Shown piece by piece: positions 34,076 to 42,992 of a stretch of DNA of 64,000 nt. The notes under the pieces were generated by a model. It saw nothing but the letters and a program-made list of their open reading frames with translations, made no database searches and had not been told where the DNA came from. The translations under genes and the position numbers were made by a program. Each line of letters opens with the position of its first letter. Position 1 is the stretch's first letter. This DNA comes from NORP259 sp041398705. GTDB lineage: Bacteria; Planctomycetota; UBA1135; GCA-002686595. Location of the stretch: positions 62,001 to 126,000 of the forward strand of contig JAWKUI010000001.1 of the NCBI GenBank assembly GCA_041398705.1, given 5' to 3'.

Positions 34076-36196
34076 ATGCAGCATCTGGACGCCACCACCT
34101 CGGCCATCGAGCCCGCCCCTGACCCGGAACTCTTCCTGAACCGGGAACTGTCGCTGCTCGAATTCAATCAACGGGTGCTGGCCCAGGCGCGCAACCCCAA
34201 TACGCCCCTGCTGGAACGGTTGTTCTTCCTGACGATCACCAGCACCAACCTGGATGAGTTCTTCGAGGTCCGTGCCGCGTCGCATCGCGAACGGGCCAGT
34301 TTGGCGCCCTACGCACGCACCATCGACGGACGCACTTCGGCGGAGATCCTCGATGCCATTGGTCTTCGTTGCCATCAATTGGTGCGCGAGCAGTACGAGG
34401 TGCTCAATCGCGAGCTGCTGCCCGCGCTGCAGGAGAAGGGCATCCGCTTGATCCGCCGCCAGCATTGGAACGATCGCCAAAGCCAGTGGATCCGCGAGTA
34501 CTTCGAGCAGCAGGTGCTGCCGGTGCTCACCCCCATCGGGCTCGACCCGGCACACCCCTTCCCGCGCATCCTCAACAAGAGCCTGAACTTCATCCTGTCG
34601 CTCGACGGCGAGGACGCGCTGGGGCGCAACGTCGACCTGGCCGTGGTGCAGGTGCCGCGCACCCTGCCGCGGGTGATCGCGCTGCCGCAGACCGAAAGCG
34701 ATTGGGCCGAGGACTACGTGCTGCTTTCGTCGATCATCCACGCGCACGTGGATCAGCTCTTCGAAAGCGTGCAGGTCAACGGCTGTTATCAGTTCCGCGT
34801 CACCCGCGACGGGGATCTCTGGGTCGATGAAGAGGAAGTCGAAGACCTCTTGACCGCGATTCAAGGCGAGTTGCCCGAACGGCGTTACGCCCAGGCGGTG
34901 CGACTGGAGGTCGCCCAGGATTGCCCCGACCACGTGGCGCACTACCTGCTCAAGCAGTTCGATCTGGAAAGCCGGGACCTGTACCGGGTCAACGGACCGG
35001 TTAACCTGCACCGGTTGGCGGCTTTGTGCGCCAAGGTCGAGCGGGCGGACCTGAAGTACTCGCCGTTCGCTCCGCTGCCTTCGCGCCGCATGCGGCCGGG
35101 CACGAACATCTTCGACGCCATCCGCAACAACGATGTTCTGCTGCACCACCCCTACGAGACCTTCTCGCCGGTGCTCGATCTGCTGCAAACGGCAGCGCGG
35201 GATCCGGAGGTGCTGGCCATCAAACAGACGGTGTACCGCACGGGGGCCCAGTCGCCGATCAGCCAGGCGCTGATCGACGCGGCCAAAGCCGGCAAGCAGG
35301 TGACCGCGGTGATCGAACTCCGGGCGCGTTTCGACGAAGCCCAAAACATCGAACTCGCGCGCCAATTGCAGGAAGCTGGCGCGAACGTGACCTATGGAAT
35401 CGTGGGGTACAAGACCCATGCGAAAGCCATGATGGTCGTGCGGCGTGAGGGCAATGCCCTGGTCCGGTACTGCCACCTGGCGACCGGCAACTACCATCCG
35501 GGCACGGCCAAGACGTACACGGACATCGGCTTCCTGACCGCGGATCCGGTGATCGGGGAAGACGTGCACCGCTTCTTCACCCAATTGACCGGTGTCGGCG
35601 AAGCGCCGAAGCTGGAAGTGCTGATCCAAAGCCCCTTCCAGCTCCTGCGGCATGTACTGGAACGCATCGAGTTCGAGACCGAACAGGCCAAAGCGGGCCG
35701 GCCGGCGCGCATCGCCGCGAAGATCAACGCGTTGACCGAGCCGCGGGTGATCCGCGCGCTGTACACCGCGTCCCAGGCGGGTGTGCAGGTGGAACTGGTG
35801 GTGCGCGGCGCCTGTTGCTTGCGGCCGGGCCTGCCCGGCATTTCGGAGAACATTCGCGTGCGGTCGGTGATCGGGCGCTTCCTCGAACACAGTCGCCTCT
35901 ACTACTTCCACGCGGGGGGCGAGGAACTGCTCTACGCCTCCAGCGCCGACTGGATGTCCCGCAACCTGCTGCGGCGGGTGGAGCTGTGTTTCCCGATCAG
36001 CAACCCCGCCATCCGGCAGCGGGTGATGAACGAGGACTTGCTGCTGTACTGGCGTCCCGGGGCGCAGGGCTGGGAGTCGGATCCGGAGGGACGCTATCGC
36101 CAAGCGCCGATCGCCGGCGGCGAGCCTTTCGACTGCCAGGAATACCTGATGGCGCGCTACCTAGAGCACGCTCAGTTGAACGTTCCAGAGGCCTAG
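34076..36196 (+). CDS. ppk1: polyphosphate kinase 1
   Basis: 706 residues, normal family length. Domain order is visible: N-terminal (FLNRELSLLEFNQRVLAQA), head, and the two phospholipase-D-like C-terminal domains. The autophosphorylated His448 lies in GYKTHAKAMMVVRREG and the second conserved His605 in FLEHSRLYYFHAGG. It reversibly makes polyphosphate from ATP. Its 3' end overlaps the 3' end of the facing exopolyphosphatase gene by 36 bases (36161-36196), placing synthesis and breakdown genes tail-to-tail. Start ATG 34076. Confidence 0.95.
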   Translation: MQHLDATTSAIEPAPDPELFLNRELSLLEFNQRVLAQARNPNTPLLERLFFLTITSTNLDEFFEVRAASHRERASLAPYARTIDGRTSAEILDAIGLRCHQLVREQYEVLNRELLPALQEKGIRLIRRQHWNDRQSQWIREYFEQQVLPVLTPIGLDPAHPFPRILNKSLNFILSLDGEDALGRNVDLAVVQVPRTLPRVIALPQTESDWAEDYVLLSSIIHAHVDQLFESVQVNGCYQFRVTRDGDLWVDEEEVEDLLTAIQGELPERRYAQAVRLEVAQDCPDHVAHYLLKQFDLESRDLYRVNGPVNLHRLAALCAKVERADLKYSPFAPLPSRRMRPGTNIFDAIRNNDVLLHHPYETFSPVLDLLQTAARDPEVLAIKQTVYRTGAQSPISQALIDAAKAGKQVTAVIELRARFDEAQNIELARQLQEAGANVTYGIVGYKTHAKAMMVVRREGNALVRYCHLATGNYHPGTAKTYTDIGFLTADPVIGEDVHRFFTQLTGVGEAPKLEVLIQSPFQLLRHVLERIEFETEQAKAGRPARIAAKINALTEPRVIRALYTASQAGVQVELVVRGACCLRPGLPGISENIRVRSVIGRFLEHSRLYYFHAGGEELLYASSADWMSRNLLRRVELCFPISNPAIRQRVMNEDLLLYWRPGAQGWESDPEGRYRQAPIAGGEPFDCQEYLMARYLEHAQLNVPEA

Positions 36197-37660
36197 CCAA
36201 GTCGCTTCCTGCTCCAGGTCCTCCTGTTGCAGGGAGTGTTTCTCGAACCAGTCGGTAGGGAAGGTCAGTTCGAGCTTCTTGCCCTTGGCTTTGGCGGTCA
36301 CGGGGACCACCTCGAGCGAAGCCCGCGTGCGGTGCAAGCGGTGCGCGATGCGCAGCAAGGCGGTGATGCGCAACAAGCGGCGGCGCTCGGGATCTTCGAT
36401 GTTCCCGAAAGCATCCTGACGCGTGCGACGGCGGTGATAGCGCACGATCTCGGCCAGCACGCCCCGTCGTTCGTCCGAGAAGCCCGGCATATCCGAGTTC
36501 TCGATGAGATACCCGCTGTGCCGCTGGTAGCCGGAATACGAGACCGACATGCCGATCTCCGCCAGATGCGCAGCCCATTGCAGCAGGCGTTCGTGGCGTC
36601 GCTTCAGATCCCACGGCTCGCGCACCTGCTCGAACATGTGGGCCGCCGTGCGGGCAACGGCCTCGGCGTGGGGATTCTGCGTGCCGAAGCGTTGTGCCAG
36701 GGCGGTCACTGAACGGTGGCGCACGTCCTCGTGGTGCAGGCGGCCGAGCAGGTCATAGAGCAGGCCTTCGCGCAGGGCACCGGGCGCCGTGCCGACCGTC
36801 TTGACCTGGAATTCCTGGCTGAGCGCGCGCAGGATGGAAAGACCACCGGCCAGCACGGTGCGGCGGTCTTCCGCGAGCCCGGGTAGGTCGAGTTTCTGCA
36901 CGCTGCCGGCTTTGCACATGCGGTCGATGAGCTCGTCCAGGTCCGCGGGAGTCAGCGGCCCCGGCGTCCCCCGCAGCGCATCCATGATGCTGGCCACGGC
37001 CAAGATCGTGCCTGACGCGCCCACGCATTGCTTCCAGGAGTCGATGCCGATCTCCTCGGTGATTGGCTCGATCTCCAGGCGGGCGGCGGCGATGGCGCGC
37101 TTGAATGCCTTTGGGGTGAAGGTGCCGTCGCCGAAGAAACGTTTGCTGTGGTGAATGCATCCGAGGGAGACGCTGGCTTCCTTCTGCGACTCGAACTTGC
37201 GGCCCACGATGATCTCGGTGCTGCCACCGCCGATGTCGAAAACCAACCGGCCGTCGTCATCGTCGCCAAGGCTGTGCGCGACGCCGAGGTAGATCAAACG
37301 CGCTTCTTCCTTGCCCGGCAAGGTCTCGATCTCGTGCCCGAGGTTCGATTGGGCGCGGCGCAGGAACTTGCGGCCGTCGCGCACATCGCGAAAGGTCGCC
37401 GTGCCCACGGCGCGCACGCGGTGTTTCGGGATGCCCTTGAGCCGCTCGCCGATGCGTTGCAGGCAGGCCAGGGCCCGGGCCGCAACCTCTTCATTGAGCT
37501 GGCCATCGTCGGTCAACCCCTCGGCGAGTCCCACGCGCTCGCGCACTCGGTCGAGCACCACGAGTTCGCTCTCGCTCTCCATCGCCACCACGGCGTGGAA
37601 GGAGTTGGAACCCAGATCCACGGCCGCGACGTGGTTCTTTGCGGGGTTCTGCGGGGTCAT
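36161..37660 (-). CDS. ppx: Ppx/GppA family phosphatase
   Basis: 499 residues starting at ATG 37660, which forms an ATGA overlap with the stop of the upstream gene; the frame extends slightly further but this start is best. The actin-like ATPase fold motifs are clear: AAVDLGSNSFHAVVA, RAVGTATFRDVRDG, LVFDIGGGSTEIIVG and VGASGTILAVASIM. An HD-like C-terminal domain follows (AAHLAEIGMSVSYSGYQRHSGYL). It hydrolyses polyphosphate or pppGpp. Coupled translationally to a TrpD2/YbiB-like gene and convergent with ppk1. Confidence 0.92.
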   Translation of the reverse strand: MTPQNPAKNHVAAVDLGSNSFHAVVAMESESELVVLDRVRERVGLAEGLTDDGQLNEEVAARALACLQRIGERLKGIPKHRVRAVGTATFRDVRDGRKFLRRAQSNLGHEIETLPGKEEARLIYLGVAHSLGDDDDGRLVFDIGGGSTEIIVGRKFESQKEASVSLGCIHHSKRFFGDGTFTPKAFKRAIAAARLEIEPITEEIGIDSWKQCVGASGTILAVASIMDALRGTPGPLTPADLDELIDRMCKAGSVQKLDLPGLAEDRRTVLAGGLSILRALSQEFQVKTVGTAPGALREGLLYDLLGRLHHEDVRHRSVTALAQRFGTQNPHAEAVARTAAHMFEQVREPWDLKRRHERLLQWAAHLAEIGMSVSYSGYQRHSGYLIENSDMPGFSDERRGVLAEIVRYHRRRTRQDAFGNIEDPERRRLLRITALLRIAHRLHRTRASLEVVPVTAKAKGKKLELTFPTDWFEKHSLQQEDLEQEATWLGLWNVQLSVL

Positions 37661-38733
37661 GACTGACCCCGGGAGCACTGGCGCAGATTTTCCAGCACCG
37701 CCGAAGCGCGTCCGCTGTCGAGGGCTTCGGTGGCCTTCGAGATGCCGTCGGCGATCGTCATGGCCCGGTTGCCGGCCTTGAGCATCAAGGCGGCCCCCAG
37801 GATCGACGCGTTGCGCGCCGGGGACATCTCGCCCGCCAACACCGCTGCGGCGATCTGGCCCGATTCGCGCACGAGGGCGTCGTTGTCGGCGGCCCCCTTG
37901 CCATCCTCGGGCGGGCCGTACATGGGCAACTCGGGTTCGCTGCCGGCGGCGAGACCGAAGTCATTCGGTTCGACGGTCAAACGGCAGAGGTACCCTTCGC
38001 TGAGTTCGATGCCCTTGGTGCGGCGCTTGAGCAGTGGAATCACGCCGCCGCCTTCACCCTGCAGCACGATGCCGCGCGGATGGCCGAGGCCCTTCACCAC
38101 TTCGATCGCCGCGCCGAGCACGGGACCGTGTTGGGCACCGAGCAGCACCGCTGCCTGGGGCGGCGCGAGCAGTTTCTCGATGGTCGAAAGGGGCGTACGC
38201 ACGAGCATCTCGCCGCGCACCTTGCGCAGGGGCACCAGGGCCGGGAGCATACCCGACACCGAAAGCACACCGAGGCCGATGCGCGCGACCCACTCTTCCG
38301 CTTCGCGCGGATCCCAGGTCATCGAAGCACCGAGTTCGCCGAGCACGTGGGCCGCCGTCAGGCCGCGACGCGGCGGAATGCTTTGGTCCGTGAGCAGCAG
38401 GGTCTTCTGCCCGGCCCCCGCCGCGATCAGGCACGAAACGATGTCGAGCGGTGGCACGAGGTCGTGCCCGTCGAGGGGCGCGCTCACGCACAACAGGTCC
38501 GGCACGCCCCGGCACGGCAGATCCGCCATGGCCCGGGCTGCGCGGGCGAACCCGGAGAACTCCTCCACCGTGACGCCTTTCCAGCGCAGGGTGGTCAGGA
38601 ATGTTGCGACGAGAATGTCGCTCTCGGCCCCCTCCAGGATCGAAGTGAAGGCCCGTGCGGCCTCGTCCTGACTCAGGTTGCGGGTCGTCCGGGGGCTGTG
38701 CCCCAGGGTGCTCATGATGTGGCGCAGAACCAT
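37657..38733 (-). CDS. TrpD2/YbiB-like protein (anthranilate phosphoribosyltransferase fold)
   Basis: 358 residues (Met7 at 38715 is an alternative start). The helical N-domain (NLSQDEAARAFTSILEG, ILVATFLTTLRWKG) and alpha/beta C-domain follow TrpD. The GTGGD PRPP loop is not there: the position reads CVSAPLDGHDLVPP, and the KHGNR region reads LLLTDQSIPP. This is the pattern of the TrpD2/YbiB branch, whose E. coli member binds nucleic acid and is DNA-damage regulated, rather than of a tryptophan enzyme. The gene overlaps ppx by ATGA, and there are no other trp genes nearby, which supports that view. Confidence 0.7.
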   Translation of the reverse strand: MVLRHIMSTLGHSPRTTRNLSQDEAARAFTSILEGAESDILVATFLTTLRWKGVTVEEFSGFARAARAMADLPCRGVPDLLCVSAPLDGHDLVPPLDIVSCLIAAGAGQKTLLLTDQSIPPRRGLTAAHVLGELGASMTWDPREAEEWVARIGLGVLSVSGMLPALVPLRKVRGEMLVRTPLSTIEKLLAPPQAAVLLGAQHGPVLGAAIEVVKGLGHPRGIVLQGEGGGVIPLLKRRTKGIELSEGYLCRLTVEPNDFGLAAGSEPELPMYGPPEDGKGAADNDALVRESGQIAAAVLAGEMSPARNASILGAALMLKAGNRAMTIADGISKATEALDSGRASAVLENLRQCSRGQS

Positions 38734-38912
38734 CGGATTCAGCCGCAGGAACCGGGCTCCTGCGTTCCTGGGCAGCCCAGATCATACGCCTCCGAGGCGT
38801 ATCGGGAACGCCCGAAGTCCCTGCAAGCCCAGGGTGGTCCAAAACCGGTCGGCGCTTTCCCAACCGTGCCCGATCCGGGCCCCGATTGGGGTCCTCCGCC
38901 CGCCAGGAACGG

Positions 38913-38950
38913 CCGGAGCCCGGTCCGCGGGATGCGGGACCGGGCTCCGG
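38913..38950 (-). terminator. hairpin after the amidohydrolase operon
   Basis: CCGGAGCCCGGTCC (38913-38926) and GGACCGGGCTCCGG (38937-38950) form a perfect 14-bp stem 23 bases past the last gene of the minus-strand amidohydrolase run. No T-tract follows, so it may work with Rho or as a 3'-end stabiliser. Confidence 0.5.
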
Positions 38951-38973
38951 GTTCGACCTGGGGGCCTGCGGGG

Positions 38974-40389
38974 TTACTTGCCCTCGCCGCCCTCGTCCGC
39001 GGGCTTGTCCCCTTCTCCCTCGGCGGGCGTTTCGCCCTCCTCGGCAGGTTTCTCGCCGGCTTCTTCCTTCGGCCCTTCGCCCGGGTCCACCTTTTCGGCG
39101 GGGGCCAAGTCGGCCTCGGGGCGCGGACGGATGTGCGCGAAGTACATCTCGGCCTGCTTGTCGTAGACCATCTTGCCCTCGACCACCGCCCACTGCACGA
39201 AGGTCGCGTAGTGCATCAGGTCGCCGTCGGTGACGATGAAGTCCGCATCCTTGCCGACTTCGAGGGTACCGATGCGATGCGAAACCCCGGCCAGGCGCGC
39301 CGGCACGATAGTGATCGCTTCGAGGGCGGCCTGCTCCGAAAGCCCGCCGCGCATGGCGAAGGCGGCGGAGATCGGCAGGGCGAGGATGTCAGAACCGGCG
39401 ATACCGCCGAAGATGCTGATGCCCTGGCCCGGGGTGCGGATGGCCACTGACACGCCGTGGGAGTGCAGGATGGCGGCGTTTTCGATGCTCGAGCCACCGT
39501 CGCGCACGAGCGTCTCGCTCTTCGGCGTGCGGTCCCGGGGGGTGAGGATCACCGTGGCCCCGGCGCGACCGAGTTCATCGGCGACGGTCCACGCCTCGAC
39601 ACCACCCTGGATCACCGGGCGGAACCCGAAGCGCTGCGCGAGGCGCGCAATCTCCAGCAAGTCGCCGCGTTGGTTCTCGAAGAAGGTCGCCAGGCGTTCG
39701 CCCGTGAGCACGCCCACCAGGCCCATGTCGATGCCCGCGCGCTTCGGCTCCGGACCCTTGTCCTTGCTCGGGTTTTGGTCCCAGGCCTTCTTCTCGCGGA
39801 TGTAGCGGGCGGCACCTTCGAACTTCTCGCGCAGGTCCTTCTTGCCCGCGGGGTTCGAGGAACCGAAGCGGATCGAGTGGAAGAAGTTCTTGGAGAGAAC
39901 GACGTTCTCGATGGAACCGCGCTTGAGTTTGCCTAGCTCCGACCCTTGCACCGCGCTGGTGATGCCGGTCGAAAGGCCCAGCAACATGGCTTCCGAGAAC
40001 GGATCGACCGAGTTCTCCAGGTCGCCGCCCGTGCCGAACAGGCTGGAGGAGGCGATCGCCACCAGGCCGGGGTAGACCCGGTATCCGGTCGCATCGAGTA
40101 CCTCGGCGTTCTCCGGCACCACGACGTTGTAGCCGACCTCACGGATCTTGCCGTTGTGGGAGAGCAAGGTGGCGCCCTTCAGGATCGCACCGGTGCCGGT
40201 GTAGATATCCCCACCGGTTACGGCGTACCAGCGGTCGCCTTCTTCCTCTTCTTCGGTCGCTTGGGCAGCGCTATCACCACCTTCGCCGCCCTCCTCCTGC
40301 CACGCAGGCGAAGACCAGGCGAGGGCGCCGCTGATCAGGAAACCGCCCAGCAGCGCCATCCAGGGCGCGCGTTTCTGCAGAGCTTTCAT
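38974..40389 (-). CDS. amidohydrolase-fold protein without metal ligands (last of eight)
   Basis: 471 residues. N-terminus ALQKRAPWMALLGGFLISGALAW is a signal peptide or anchor, then an acidic linker. The N-terminal beta-sandwich and barrel layout of COG1228 is clear (GKIREVGYNVVVPENAEVLDA, SAAFAMRGGLSEQAALEAIT, GTLEVGKDADFIVTDGD). At barrel strand 1, where PGxIDxHxH is expected, residues 107-119 read PGLVAIASSSLFG: both His are absent, and the strand-8 Asp region reads IRTPGQG. An acidic Pro/Glu tail of about 45 residues closes the protein. Starts by an ATGA overlap with the gene before it. Predicted pseudoenzyme, exported. Confidence 0.85.
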   Translation of the reverse strand: MKALQKRAPWMALLGGFLISGALAWSSPAWQEEGGEGGDSAAQATEEEEEGDRWYAVTGGDIYTGTGAILKGATLLSHNGKIREVGYNVVVPENAEVLDATGYRVYPGLVAIASSSLFGTGGDLENSVDPFSEAMLLGLSTGITSAVQGSELGKLKRGSIENVVLSKNFFHSIRFGSSNPAGKKDLREKFEGAARYIREKKAWDQNPSKDKGPEPKRAGIDMGLVGVLTGERLATFFENQRGDLLEIARLAQRFGFRPVIQGGVEAWTVADELGRAGATVILTPRDRTPKSETLVRDGGSSIENAAILHSHGVSVAIRTPGQGISIFGGIAGSDILALPISAAFAMRGGLSEQAALEAITIVPARLAGVSHRIGTLEVGKDADFIVTDGDLMHYATFVQWAVVEGKMVYDKQAEMYFAHIRPRPEADLAPAEKVDPGEGPKEEAGEKPAEEGETPAEGEGDKPADEGGEGK

Positions 40390-41615
40390 AGTCCCACCTC
40401 GCCGTGCACGAAGTCACCTTCGATCATGACGGCTTCCACTTCGGAGCCGGGTTCGAACGGATCGGCGCTGAGCACCAGCAGGTCGGCGAACTTGCCGACT
40501 TCGAGGCTGCCGTGGGTTTCCCCCATGCCCAGCAGGTTGGCGGGTTCGAGGGTCATCGCACGCAGGGCGATGTTCTCATCCAGACCCGCACGGATCATCA
40601 CGGCGACTTCCTCGCGCCAGTTCTCATGGCCGCGGGCGTTGTCGTTGCGCGGGATGAGCACCAAGTGCGCACCCGCTGCGGCGAACTCCGCCGGCAGGTT
40701 GCGCTGCTGGCGAGTACCCGGGTTCACAGTCAGGGTCGGATCCATCACGACGATGGCGCCGGCCTTACCGACCTGTTCCTTGATGTGGCCGAAGTCGCTT
40801 TCGAGCGACAGCGGCAGGCGCAGCGAGTACTGCATCGGCTTGTCCTTCAGGACCTGCTCGAAGTGCAGCAGGGTGCCGGCCGAGTCGATCGACAGCAGCA
40901 CGGGCAGTTCCTTGGACTCCAGACGCAGGAACGCCTCGGTTTTCGGATCGGGCTTGAGGGGCGAGTAGTCGCCGAGTTTGGCAAGGGCTTCTTTCTTCTT
41001 GTCCTTGTCCTTCTCTTCCTCCGCCTTCTCTTTGGCCTTGTCGTACTTCTCCTTGGCCTTGGTTTCCTTTTCGCGGAACTTCTCGAGGTCGTCGTAGATC
41101 CCGGAGATCATGTCCTTGTCGCTCTTGGCGGAGCGCATGGTGATCTTGAGGTAGACGGAGTCCTTGAGAATCGGGCTGCCCGGGCCCTTCCAGAGCGGGC
41201 GCATCGCCGCGGTCTGACCCGTGATGCCACGGCCCGGCGCGTAGTAGCCGGCCAACACCACCCCCGCCTCGAGGAAACCCTCGAGGTCGCGGGTCGGGTA
41301 GTACCCATCGCCGGCCTTCACGTGCGGGTTGACGCCGCTGCGGCCGTTTTCGCCGTCACCCAGGCGGGTGTAGGCGTTCACGAAGCCTGGCACGACGACT
41401 TGATCGTCGTCCAGCTCGCGCACCGGGATGCCGGGTTCGATAGGCAGGTCCTCGCCGATCGTGACGATCTTGCCGTCATCGATCAGCAGCACAGCGTGCT
41501 CGAGGATCTCGCCGTTGCCGACGTAGAGCTTGCGGGCCTTGAGGGCCAGGAGATCGCCGGCGAAGGCCGGGGTCCCGATGCCGATCAGGGCGAGGGTGAG
41601 TGCGAAGAAACGCAT
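40386..41615 (-). CDS. amidohydrolase-fold protein without metal ligands (seventh)
   Basis: 409 residues from ATG 41615 with a good GGAGGA site and signal peptide RFFALTLALIGIGTPAFA. COG1228 outline: ARKLYVGNGEILEHAVLLI, then strand 1 PGFVNAYTRLG (76-86), in which both metal His are replaced (Tyr and Arg). A Lys/Glu-rich helix (EKETKAKEKYDKAKEKAEEE, about residues 175-210) stands where active relatives have the variable helical insertion before strand 5. The C-terminal GSLEVGKFADLLVLS motif is normal. Exported pseudoenzyme by prediction; stop overlaps the next start. Confidence 0.85.
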   Translation of the reverse strand: MRFFALTLALIGIGTPAFAGDLLALKARKLYVGNGEILEHAVLLIDDGKIVTIGEDLPIEPGIPVRELDDDQVVVPGFVNAYTRLGDGENGRSGVNPHVKAGDGYYPTRDLEGFLEAGVVLAGYYAPGRGITGQTAAMRPLWKGPGSPILKDSVYLKITMRSAKSDKDMISGIYDDLEKFREKETKAKEKYDKAKEKAEEEKDKDKKKEALAKLGDYSPLKPDPKTEAFLRLESKELPVLLSIDSAGTLLHFEQVLKDKPMQYSLRLPLSLESDFGHIKEQVGKAGAIVVMDPTLTVNPGTRQQRNLPAEFAAAGAHLVLIPRNDNARGHENWREEVAVMIRAGLDENIALRAMTLEPANLLGMGETHGSLEVGKFADLLVLSADPFEPGSEVEAVMIEGDFVHGEVGL

Positions 41616-41637
41616 GGTTTGGATTCCTCCGGGCTGA

Positions 41638-42966
41638 CTACCAGCGACGGCCTTCGGCCTGGGGGTTGTAGACCACTTCGCCGAGCTGCAGCACGAGCTC
41701 GACGGGCACGCGCGGATCAACCACGCTGCCCTTGGCAAAGATGAGGTCGGCGTCTTTGCCCACCTCGATGCTGCCGACCCGGTCGCCGATGCCACCGGCC
41801 ATGGCGGGCACGATGGTCAAGCCGCGCAGGGCCACCATGTTCGTGTCGTCCAGGCCGTAGCGCACGCCGATGGAAGCCTGCAGCTGCAGTTCTTCCTGGG
41901 CGATCACGGGGGAGTCGGTGTTGAAGCCGATGCGGGTGAAGCCTTGGGATTGGTACCCCGCGGCCACGCCTTGCATGCGCTCGGGCGCGCTACCGGCCCA
42001 GTTGATCATCGACTGGGTGGGCGGGTCCACGTTGCGCGGGCCGAGCACGCCGAAGATCTCGCGCTTCTCGGCTTCCGCCGCCAAACGCCAGGTGTCGAAC
42101 GTGCCGTGGTCGATGAAGAAGGGTAGTCCCAGCTCGTCGTGCACCAGGGTGATGGTCTTGAGCACCACCTGGTACATCTGGGTGTGGGTGGAGATGTGGA
42201 TCTCGCGCTTGCGCAGGTGGCGGAAGACCTCCCACTGCGGGTTCAGGCGCGGCTTGATGCCACCGTCCTTCTCATACGCTTCCCACTTCTTGGCGTAGGC
42301 GATGCCGCGCCGGAAGGTGTTCCGCGTGTTGTAGTTCATCAGCGTGCGACCCGGGCGCATCAACCAGCGCTCGGGGTTGCCCGCCTGGGCCAGCTTGAGC
42401 GAACCGGGGTTGCGGATCTCGCAACGCTCGTAGGTGTCGAAGCCGGTGCGCAGCAGCACCCCTTGGCCCCCCACGTTGGTACCCGAGCCAGGGATGTACA
42501 GCACGCTCGTGACCCCAGAAGCGAGGCCCATGCGCGTCAGCTGGTTGCCCGGTTCGACGTCCGCCGAAGCGCGCAGACCCGGGTTGGCGAGGTACACCAT
42601 GTCGTTCAGGCCAAAGCGACCCGCGACGTGGTTGTGCATCTCGACCATGCCCGGCATGACCCAGCGGTCCTGTGCATCGAGGATCTGGTACTCGGCGGGA
42701 ATCGTGATGTCCGACTGGGCGCCGACCGCTTGGATCGTTCCGTCCTTGACCAGGATCACGCCGTTGTCGAGCACCGCGCGGCCGTTGAACTCGGCGAGCA
42801 CGATCTTCTTGGCGACGATGGCGAGGCCTACGCCGCCTTTGGCGCCGGGCTCGACACCATTGACAGCGTGGGGCGCTACGAGGGGCTCGGAACCCTGGGC
42901 CCGCAGCTCGGGAACCAGCGCGCCAAGCAAAAGGACGCAGGCGAAGAGGGATTTCATGGGTTTCAT
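41638..42966 (-). CDS. amidohydrolase (imidazolonepropionase-like), intact metal site
   Basis: 442 residues from ATG 42966 behind AGGAG. Signal peptide MKSLFACVLLLGALVPELRAQ. The only member of the run with a full set: strand 1 PGMVEMHNHVAG gives His111 and His113, His261 in STHTQMY, His287 in FIDHGTF and Asp351 in FNTDSP. It should be a metal-dependent C-N hydrolase acting in the periplasm or outside; substrate not deducible (cyclic amides, peptidic or hydantoin-like compounds are usual). VGSIEVGKDADLIF ends the fold. Likely the catalytic member for the seven flanking relatives. Confidence 0.88.
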   Translation of the reverse strand: MKPMKSLFACVLLLGALVPELRAQGSEPLVAPHAVNGVEPGAKGGVGLAIVAKKIVLAEFNGRAVLDNGVILVKDGTIQAVGAQSDITIPAEYQILDAQDRWVMPGMVEMHNHVAGRFGLNDMVYLANPGLRASADVEPGNQLTRMGLASGVTSVLYIPGSGTNVGGQGVLLRTGFDTYERCEIRNPGSLKLAQAGNPERWLMRPGRTLMNYNTRNTFRRGIAYAKKWEAYEKDGGIKPRLNPQWEVFRHLRKREIHISTHTQMYQVVLKTITLVHDELGLPFFIDHGTFDTWRLAAEAEKREIFGVLGPRNVDPPTQSMINWAGSAPERMQGVAAGYQSQGFTRIGFNTDSPVIAQEELQLQASIGVRYGLDDTNMVALRGLTIVPAMAGGIGDRVGSIEVGKDADLIFAKGSVVDPRVPVELVLQLGEVVYNPQAEGRRW

Positions 42967-42992
42967 GATTCGACTCCTGAGAGCAGGGGCGC

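Noticed and set aside
33992..36103. 703-residue minus-strand frame
   Set aside because: Antisense to ppk1; no protein-like features.
37657..38733. True anthranilate phosphoribosyltransferase (trpD)
   Set aside because: The PRPP-binding GTGGD and the KHGNR motifs are missing and no trp gene is nearby.
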